14,321 nt of DNA from Jimgerdemannia flammicorona (Eukaryota; Mucoromycota; Endogonomycetes; Endogonales; Endogonaceae), in NCBI GenBank assembly GCA_003990745.1, contig RBNI01004285.1:1-14321 (forward strand), read 5' to 3'. This document shows, one piece after another, positions 8,301 through 14,321 of this stretch. The notes beneath the pieces are model-generated. The model saw only the letters and a program-made list of their open reading frames with translations. It made no database searches and was not told the origin of the DNA. Numbering within the stretch: the stretch's first letter is position 1; each line of letters opens with the position of its first letter. The position numbers and the translations under genes are program-made.

Positions 8301-9798
8301 AATCCAGATTTTGTCGCCCGCAATGGAGTACATATTTGTGTGCAGCTCCCAATCCCGGTCTTTTGAACTGGGCATGATGTCCACGCTTTACGCGCTGAAT
8401 GGCTTCCTGCTCGTCGCATGCTTAGTTCTGGCCTTCAAGACTCGAAGGGTCCGTGGGCCTTTCAACGAAAGTCATATGATCGCCTTCACTGTTTACATGC
8501 TTGCCGTTTCTGCCATTGTAACATTGCCAGGTGCGGTGATAGTCCATAAACAATATTTACGTTTGATTCTTTGAATTCATTCACCAAGGATACTGATCCA
8601 TTAGCACGTCTTCTCTGTCAGTCATGTACCTCTCGACCATTGATCTGCTGACGCAGTTCGCCCTCCGCACCGCCATCATCCTGATATGTTGCGTGGTGGC
8701 AACATTCTTCCTTCTTTTGAGCAAGATCTGGTATATTCTCTTCCCTAAGGTGGCCGGCAATAAAGATCCGGCAAAGGGGTTCGAATTGTTCAACATCCTT
8801 GGCCAGAATGAACAGGTGGCTCGATCTGTGCTACGTTCCAACGCTAAAGGATTTCTCGTAAACTCGGATCCGCTCCAGATGTTACAAAACAGCACGGTAA
8901 ACATCTTTCTCACTCAGTTCACATGCATCGTTCCGACGGTGTGGTCATTAATTCTGACGGTTGAATCTTTATTCAATCACAAATCCAGTCATCGATCTGG
9001 TCTTTCGATATCAAAAATGTCAAAGCATTCAGCGTATGGAAGCGTGTGCGGATTATTCTCCTGAATGACTATGACCTCATGCTTATCCTCCGTTATTACA
9101 CTGTGGACTGTGTTGGTGTGCACCAAATTTCAAAATGCGACATCCGGTACCACGAGCACGACCTATCCACTGAGTTGCTGTTCGTGATCGTTACGCCCGA
9201 GTGCAGTTACTACGTAGAGTCTAAGACAAAGAAAGTTCTCGATGAATTCATGGAAGCATTCCCGGGTCATTTTCAGAGGGGACCTAAGGCACAGGACCAA
9301 AGCATATCAGGTTCGTAATTGTTAAATAAACATTTACACAACAAGACTACATCAAAAGATGGATTTTAAACTTTTTCCATTTCCATCACAGAAGTGGGCC
9401 TTCGGGACGAACCGCCAATGAACAAAGTCTCCTCGCCCAACGGTTCGCCTGAAATCCCTGCCGCCAGCTTGGCAACCAGCAGGACGACGGCGGAACCCAC
9501 AAGTCCTACACAATCGGTCCGGTCAAGCTCGCCACCGAGTTGGTCGCCCCCGGAGAGCTGGGCAACCCCAGACACGTTCTATGACACCCCCGAATCCGCG
9601 CCGCATTTCCCCGCATCCGTCATGAACAACATCGCCAGCCGGTCGAGCACGTCGAAACGTCCACTTGTCCCCGCGAAACCCGCACCCGTGTACGCGCAGC
9701 AGAGTAGCTCCGCTGTACCTCCAAGACGGCCGGCCAAGTCCTCCATGCGGTCCCCGAGCGAACAGGATCTATCAGGGATTAGCATGCCGCGACACTAG
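5305..9798 (+). CDS. Phosphate-binding (PstS-like) class C G-protein-coupled receptor, 19 exons, 967 aa
   Basis: My splicing gives exons 5305-5365, 5455-5551, 5649-5790, 5870-5892, 5974-6118, 6192-6397, 6475-6595, 6686-6778, 6879-6889, 6967-7054, 7188-7305, 7389-7791, 7876-7916, 7994-8073, 8153-8191, 8299-8530, 8622-8896, 8989-9310 and 9392-9798. They total 2904 bases in one frame, ending in TAG. The product has a signal peptide (1-20), a PstS-like domain (about 31-366), an EGF-like module (371-407), seven helices of the class C type (about 422-667) and a cytoplasmic tail with a possible PH-like fold (739-816) and a Pro/Ser-rich end (833-967). Class C receptors bind ligand with an outer two-lobed domain and signal through G proteins, so a plasma-membrane phosphate sensor is inferred. 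Least certain are the donors at 6398 (GTATAT) and 8192 (GTGGAT). I saw no disabling lesion. Confidence 0.85.
5455..7305 (+). other. Exons 2-11: PstS-like phosphate-binding domain
   Basis: This part encodes residues about 21-368, close to the roughly 320-residue length of mature bacterial PstS. Signature segments appear in family order: GFGASFPYSVYSIW (34-47), YSAVGSTAGI (63-72), FSGTDAML (82-89), QMIPTMAGAVAVVYNVP (from 101), RKDGSGTSNIF (167-177) and a GFTYLI strand after the microexon. Ligand residues of E. coli PstS (Thr10, Phe11, Ser38, Asp56, Arg135, Ser139, Gly140, Thr141) correspond to Ser38, Phe39, Ser68, Asp86, Arg167, Ser171, Gly172 and Thr173, with matching spacing. Ten introns cut the domain, so it is a long-established eukaryotic gene part and not a recent bacterial insertion. 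Confidence 0.88.
6879..6889 (+). other. Exon 9: 11-nucleotide microexon
   Basis: TGCGGTTTCAC is bordered by CAG on the left and GTAAGT on the right. It supplies the Cys-Gly-Phe-Thr that joins the end of exon 8 (LSYPI) to exon 10 (YLILHKNN). Without it the frame breaks and the expected PstS strand (GYTY-like) is missing. Phases agree: exon 8 ends in phase 0, and 11 bases leave phase 2, matched by the start of exon 10. Confidence 0.7.
7389..7530 (+). other. EGF-like module of the receptor
   Basis: The start of exon 12 encodes six cysteines at residues 371, 375, 380, 393, 395 and 407 (C-x3-C-x4-C-x12-C-x-C-x11-C). This is the spacing of a compact EGF-like fold, here acting as the stalk between ligand domain and membrane. 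In animal metabotropic glutamate receptors a different cysteine-rich domain holds this place, so the parallel is one of position and not of homology. Confidence 0.65.
7540..8780 (+). other. Class C seven-transmembrane domain of the receptor
   Basis: Helices fall at about residues 422-444, 456-478, 489-503 running on over the splice to 515, 531-551, 578-601, 616-633 and 646-667. Family marks are a Cys before helix 3 (487) and a Cys in the second outer loop (571) that form the class disulfide, the ADPPK end of helix 4, FNES before helix 6 (611-614) and FPK after helix 7 (674-676). The pattern is nearest to GABA-B-like receptors. Six introns interrupt this domain. Confidence 0.85.
8989..9260 (+). 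other. Possible PH-like domain in the receptor tail
   Basis: Residues 739-816 run as alternating short strands (FSVWKRVRIILL, LMLILRYYTVD, LLFVIVTPECSYYVES) and end in an amphipathic helix (TKKVLDEFMEAF). This order of strands then a closing helix, with a FVI-TP-YYV type penultimate strand, recalls pleckstrin-homology folds, though the usual helix Trp is replaced by Phe. I infer a membrane-lipid or G-protein interaction role. The assignment rests on pattern only. Confidence 0.35.
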
Positions 9799-9956
9799 AA
9801 TTTGAAACCATTTTGACTTAATTAATTTATTTTATATGTTCATTTCCTATGTTCGTTTATGTCGTTTTATCGCCATGTAATTTGTATGATACCGCCAGCT
9901 AGCTTAAGTTGGGATGCCTTTTTTTTTATGCATACCTTTAGAATCATATCCTTGCA

Positions 9957-10383
9957 ATGGCTGCCCATATTTTCGCCTTTTTATCACAAGTTTGCATTCT
10001 GTTTTATTCGAAAACTGTAACGTCTCCGCGCATTTTAACGCCAATAGTCTTCTTCTCACCATGTCATTATTGCCCGGTTATTATTATCGCTATTATATTG
10101 TGTGGAGAGTGGAAGGTGAAATACTTCAAACTCCAAGTACAATCTATCGATGAGTTGGTATGGGACAAAATGTAGTCATATGCTTGGAACACTGTAGCTT
10201 ACAAATAATATGGACGACCAAAACGCAGACCCGCCCGAACATTTGGAACACATCCTGCAAACGCATCGCATATTGCGGGATTTTCGATTATATTTGTGCA
10301 AAAATAACCACAAAGTCAACGGTTCACACGAACCGCTCCTCCGCCTTCTCGGTGTTAAATGCTATAAAGGACAAAAGGAGTAA
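9957..10383 (+). CDS. Possible two-exon small protein with weak RGS-like start
   Basis: Exon 1 (9957-10136) begins with ATG and encodes 60 residues with hydrophobic segments (IFAFLSQVCILFY and CPVIIIAIILCGEW). Exon 2 (10198-10383) encodes 61 residues to a TAA. The 61-bp intron has GT...TAG borders and joins in phase 0. Exon 2 contains HLEHILQTHRILRDFRLYLC, which resembles the opening helix of RGS domains (L-x-x-I-L...L-x-x-F-R-x-Y/F-L), but only about 45 residues follow and an RGS domain needs about 120. It could be a truncated 7TM-RGS gene, an unrelated small gene or chance. It begins only 158 bases after the receptor stop codon. Confidence 0.3.
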
Positions 10384-10589
10384 AATAAAAATAAAAAGTC
10401 GACATGCGTCAAGACACCATCATGCCCGTCTTCAATTATCATACACATCTCTCATCCACATTATTCTGTGATCCTAACCGCGACCGGCAACTCCTTGACC
10501 CCCTTTTGCATTTTCCATTTGCTTAAAACTGCCAGTCGACTCGTCTGCCCCGTCCTCCTCTTAGTGCTTGTATACCTTGGCCTGAGTCT

Positions 10590-12516
10590 TGACAGCGATA
10601 TTTTAATACAAATGGGGACGATCCCTACACCTGCGAGACCCGTCCACCATAATTCACGCTTGATCTTATCGTGCGTGATATGCCCGAAGCTGGCCTTCTT
10701 CTCGATGAAGAGGGCCGAGCCATTAATGTCAATGATTAGTAAATTTTCCTTCCAATGTGAAAACAAATATCTATTAAAGTGGTCCTTACCGATGGGGTAG
10801 GTCAGAGGAATCAGGGCCCGGTTAGGAAAGCCAGCACGGAATCGCCGACATATTCCCAATTGATATTTTTGGCGTTCGCCATCATCAACGACCCTATGAG
10901 GATCAGCGCGGGTCCCGTGGCCCAAGGTGGCAGACTCGCAAAAATGAGGGCGAAGAACAGACTGATTAAGAGGCAGAAGGCGGTGGTGACGGAAGTGATG
11001 CCCGTGCGGCCGACTTCGGCAATGAACGTGGTGCAGGGAGAGGTGCCAAGGGTGGCGCCGACGGAGATAGAAATGGCATCGCACATGAAGGCCAGAGATG
11101 GACACTTCGAAATCGCCGTTCTTGTCGAGGAAACCACCAAACTTGGCCATCGAATAAGGCGTTCCTGTCGTGTCCATGATATCCACGTACAGAAACGTGA
11201 TGAGAGCAACCCAGGTTTGACCACCGGTGAGGTCAAAGTTGAAGGCGGCGAGGATTCTAATGGGGTTTTGGAGAATTTGTGGTGCTTGAATTGATAAAAT
11301 GGGCGCTAACTGACCATTACTTGGTCGAATAGGAGAACACTTACTTTTCAATGGGTAGATGCTGACAACCTTTTTGAAGAAGTCAAACCTTTCATCGCTG
11401 GCTTCGGTGAAAGGAAGTAGGTGATAAGGGAGTTACGCGGCCACGAGATAATAGAGATGAAGAAGATGCCGATAAGGATGGCACCCTTTACGCGGACGAG
11501 GAGAAGGACAGACATGATATGCCCGAGGATACCCGAAAAGGGGGGAACAAAGGGACAAAAAAAAAAAAAAAAATGAAAATGAGTTTTGATCGACGGGCTA
11601 AAACAATAGAACGTTCATTTACTTATTCGACATACCCATCCATGTCATGGGAGATTCCATGCGGTCCCCAGTGGTGGGATCCTTGGCCCAAGAAGGGCAA
11701 CCAGCTAGATGCAATGAATATCGTATCAGTATGATCTCATGCATCAAATCTCGGTGCCAATTCCAGAGGATAACATATACTCACAGAGAGTGACCAGCGT
11801 GACGAAATCAGGATCAACCGCGCCAATACCAGCAGAGTTCTGCAACCCGATGAAGCACAAGAACAGACCAATGCCAGAGCCCACGGCAATCTTGATTCAC
11901 ATGGGGATGATTCGAACGAGCCAATGATGGATGCCGAGGATGGTCAAGACGAAGAATATGATCCCCTTGATAAAGACAGCAGCAAGGGCAGTTTCGAAGG
12001 TGATCTTTCCGGTTACGTTGAAGCCGACGACAGTATAAGTGAAATAGACATTGATACCCATGCCCGGAGCCAGTCCCAGAGGCAGATTAGCGACGGTGCC
12101 CATGAGAAAGGTGGCAATCAGCAAAGCGGCGGTGGTGGCAGTGGTGAGGTCCTGGCTCACGATGAACTGACAAGCGGTGTAAACAGGTTCGCCTATGCAG
12201 ATCAGGCCGCTGCCTGTTGCATTCAGGGCCAGGGTGCATTTGTACAGACCACGGGAATTGGCGATAATGGCAGCATTCACACTAATGATGTAGGCCTGGG
12301 GTCGGTGCAGAATTGCCTGTTGGTTAGCGAGACTTACATGACTTTGGCTACACGACAGATCCAAACAAGAGAACTTACCATTGTAACGAAGGTGGCAATA
12401 CCGCCGCGAATCTCGGTGGCGAGTTTGGATCCCGTACGCCCCTTCTTGACACCAGATCCCTCCAACTTGAAATGGCAACCAACTACCGATTTGGCAACGG
12501 TTGTTATCCACGCCAT
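10590..12516 (-). pseudogene. azgA: AzgA-family purine (hypoxanthine/adenine/guanine) permease, decayed
   Basis: Fungal AzgA proteins import purine bases by proton symport across the plasma membrane. The minus-strand exons are 12516-12379, 12295-11785, 11704-11636, about 11532-11345, 11284-10790 and a C-terminal piece ending near 10590. Family segments are clear: FKLEGSG-like start, TEIRGGIATFVTM, LGLAPGMGINVYFTYTVVGF, VRVKGAILIGIFFISIISWP, FASLPPWATGPALILIGSLM and EKKASFGHIT near the end. Lesions are a TGA at 11897-11899, a missing AG before exon 4 (11533-11534 reads GG on the coding strand), frameshifts near 11414, 11095 and 10817, and loss of several residues near 11009-11025. Some frame breaks could be sequencing errors, but their number and variety favour a pseudogene. 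It is convergent with the receptor gene. Confidence 0.85.
11557..11573. repeat. A17 tract within AzgA intron 3
   Basis: There is a run of 17 A (T on the coding strand) inside the third intron of the permease pseudogene, just before the lost splice acceptor. Comparable runs occur at 2568-2585 (A18), 3504-3519 (A16) and 5247-5271 (T25). Confidence 0.9.
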
Positions 12517-12740
12517 GGCATTGTCTGTCTGACTAACTGACTGATTGTGTAATTTGGGGGGGAGGATGTACGCAAAAGCACACGCAGCAAAACGACAAGG
12601 AAACTCGACGCGCTCAGCAGATTTTAGAGGCGGAGATATGCTGGGAGCGAATTATGTCAGTGACTGGGGGTTTGCTCATGGTCTGTTTTTCGTATTGCTA
12701 AGAGAATATCCAAAAGGAGCTTCGTGCGAGGGTCGCTCTT

Positions 12741-12809
12741 AATGAAGGAATCCCAAAGGGATAGTGCGTTAAAGAAGCGCATTACTCGATTATGCAATTA
12801 GCATTTATA
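12741..12809 (+). repeat. 69-bp direct repeat, copy 1
   Basis: It begins AATGAAGGAATCCCAAAGGG and ends GCATTTATA. Copy 2, at 13224-13292, has the same 69-bp length and about 85% identity by eye. The two copies bracket the inverted LTR-like fragment. No coding or tRNA structure is visible in the repeat. Confidence 0.88.
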
Positions 12810-12831
12810 GCGTTTATGCAACTTATTGTAT

Positions 12832-13215
12832 TGTAACGTGCCTGGCTCAATGGAGGCAAATTACAAGGTTGGGGTTGATGTAGTTTGGCTTGAGCCCCCA
12901 GTTACTTTGTCAAAAAGCAACAAAATGTTCTTGGTGTTTAGTGGTATAATAGTCAAAGCTGGATATCTGCGAGCGATTTCCTTATTGAGATGGGTTCTTG
13001 GGTGCAGTGGCAGTTTGTGTATGTGGCAGATGATTTGGTGTAGCATAACGATCTCTGTGTAGCACAGCGATCTCCAAAAGTATGCGATTTCTGCGTGACG
13101 ATCTCTTTGTGTAGCGCGGCGGGTTCCTTATACGTGACGTTCTGGCAATTTAGCGGTTTCCTTATACGGATTTGGCGGGCAACTTGATTTTGGCGCGGAT
13201 TCTCCTGAATCGGGC
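12832..13215 (-). mobile_element. Truncated inverted copy of the 1221-2455 LTR-like element
   Basis: Read on the minus strand, this matches the left element from about 1820 to 2455. Shared blocks include the TGTAACGTGCC terminus, GCTCAATGGAGGCAAATTAC, CTTGAGCCCCCAGTTACTTT, AACAAAATGTTC, GTGGTATAATAGTCAA-like sequence, and the CGCTACACA/GATCGTCACG repeats. Its length is 384 bp against about 640 bp in the left copy, because the 17-bp array and other blocks are absent. The U3 part with TATA and AATAAA is missing. The many differences suggest old, independent insertions. Confidence 0.8.
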
Positions 13216-13223
13216 TCACTGGG

Positions 13224-13292
13224 AATGAAGGGATCCCGAAGGGATAGCGCGTTAAAGACGTGTATTACTCGATTAGGCAATATGCATTTATA
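13224..13292 (+). repeat. 69-bp direct repeat, copy 2
   Basis: It begins AATGAAGGGATCCCGAAGGG and ends GCATTTATA, aligning to 12741-12809 without gaps in overall length. It starts nine bases after the right end of the LTR-like fragment, so the pair may mark the edges of a compound or nested insertion. Confidence 0.88.
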
Positions 13293-13501
13293 ATTAGCAA
13301 TTATGAAATCATTGTTCGCCAACATCCTGACCTCTTCCCATCCCGCTCAATCGCTACCATACGGTTTTCACTCCATACATTTCACTCACACATTTATTAT
13401 CTTACTTCGAATAATAATAATACATCATAAAACTAACGTACACAAATAGCCTAATATACACACATAACCCAACCTTCACCAATCCGTGCAAGACCATATA
13501 C

Positions 13502-14321
13502 ATGGCACGTTTGCGCCACGCTTTCCAAGTCTGCCGCATCGCTGGTGACGACTTCCCAGGACGCCACGCTACCGGCTCTACTACATGCCCCTTATCCCAT
13601 GATCTTGAGGCCATAATGACTGCTATTGCCGCATGCACCAACAACGATAATGCCGTCGATTTACCGCCCCTGACCTCGCCGGCTCATCTTCCACATCGCA
13701 GCCTACTCTGACCGAGACGCCCATATCGCCGAGTAAGACCAGATTATCGCCGCCTTACGTCGCCGCCTCGGAAAAACCCGAGCCCCACCAATCACTCTCC
13801 GGTGACTCCTGTTTCTTATTCTGCGCCAATTTCGGTTTTAGGCGCCCCTTCGGTCTCCAGTCGGGTCTCAGGCGTTTATCCGGTTTCTGGTCAGGCTTCA
13901 GGCATTACTGTCTCGGATTATTTCGTGACAGTTCCATCCGTTTTCTGGCCATCCCACCCGCCTATGGCTTTTCCGCTCCCGGCATCACCCGGAGCTCCAT
14001 TCTATCCCGGCATCCCACCTCCATTTCCGGCACCCACCCATTTTCCGTATATGGCAAGCGCTTCAAGGCCATTCACAACTACGACGGCAGTGCCTATCCC
14101 AATGGCCGCCTCGATGTCGGGTGTAATGCCCTTAGGTGCGTCCCCTTTTCCTTCTGCGTATGATACCTCTATCCTCGTCAAGTTCTAACGCGATCCCTAC
14201 CACGGTTTCCGCTATCATCCACAATACATTTCGCCCACGCAATCTGGGGAAGCTCGTCATCCGCTCTCCCTCCGCCATTATACCTCACGACCCCCATTTC
14301 ATTGAGGAAATCGATCCTGCC
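13502..14321 (+). pseudogene. Pro/Ser-rich reading frame with stop and frame changes, runs off the window
   Basis: An ATG at 13502 (start MARLRHAFQVCRIAGDDFPG) opens a frame that meets TGA at 13709-13711 and then stays open in the same frame to 14188, becoming low-complexity and rich in Pro, Ser, Ala and Val. A second frame is open from about 13680 with an equally protein-like start (SSSTSQPTLTETPISPSK). A third runs from about 14145 to the window end (ending HDPHFIEEIDPA). This looks like one coding region broken by one or two frameshifts, or by unrecognised introns. I do not recognise the family. Gag-like or transcription-factor-like disordered proteins are both possible. The upstream 13293-13501 is AT-rich and could be its promoter. 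Confidence 0.3.

Noticed and set aside
11897..11899. TGA read as an amino acid (altered genetic code)
   Set aside because: The receptor gene has no in-frame TGA in 967 codons and uses TGG for tryptophan. The permease has several other lesions, so a nonsense mutation is the simpler explanation.
10779..12532. Long plus-strand open frames opposite the permease
   Set aside because: They are antisense shadows of the AzgA exons, where family segments are unmistakable on the minus strand.
1221..13215. A single 12-kb composite transposon carrying the receptor
   Set aside because: The inverted copies are diverged and unequal, no transposase is visible and no matching target-site duplication was found. 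Independent insertions are more likely.
12741..13292. tRNA or other small RNA gene in the 69-bp repeats
   Set aside because: No cloverleaf pairing and no B-box (GGTTCRANNCC) is visible.

Overview
The window looks like nuclear DNA from a filamentous or early-diverging fungus. The best gene is split into about 19 exons by short introns (roughly 60-105 bases, GT...AG), the second gene is a fungal-type AzgA purine permease, and the surroundings are full of degraded retroelement-like repeats. Class C (GABA-B/glutamate-like) receptors are, as far as I know, largely absent from Dikarya but present in early-diverging lineages, so Mucoromycota, chytrid or blastoclad relatives fit best. The species cannot be fixed from the sequence.

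Left flank (1-2455): a poly(A) run and a short open coding tail touch the left edge. They are followed by three 35-bp tandem repeats and a TATA/AATAAA pair like that of an LTR, then a very AT-rich stretch, then a 1.2-kb LTR-like element bounded by TGTAAC...GTTACA (1221-2455). That element carries 19-bp repeats before its TATA box and an array of 17-bp repeats.

Middle left (2456-5304): no confident gene. Several minus-strand segments between 4015 and 2653 look like exons of a gene I do not recognise. The rest up to the receptor gene is non-coding as far as I can see.

Core (5305-9798, plus strand): an apparently intact 19-exon gene for a 967-residue receptor. By my splicing it has a signal peptide, a complete PstS-like phosphate-binding domain, an EGF-like module, a class C seven-helix domain, a possible PH-like domain and a Pro/Ser-rich tail. 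The phosphate-contacting residues known from bacterial PstS are all kept, with one Thr-to-Ser change, so I infer an extracellular phosphate (or similar oxyanion) sensor coupled to intracellular signalling. This is the main discovery in the window.

Middle right (9799-12516): a small possible plus-strand gene (9957-10383) with a weak RGS-like start, then a convergent minus-strand AzgA hypoxanthine/guanine/adenine permease gene. The permease is clearly decayed: an in-frame TGA, a lost splice acceptor, at least three frameshifts and a deletion in the conserved core.

Right flank (12517-14321): a truncated second copy of the LTR-like element in inverted orientation (12832-13215), sandwiched between two 69-bp direct repeats. 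A Pro/Ser-rich reading frame with an in-frame stop and frame changes then runs off the right edge. The receptor is the only gene here that appears fully functional; its neighbours look like decaying genes and mobile DNA.
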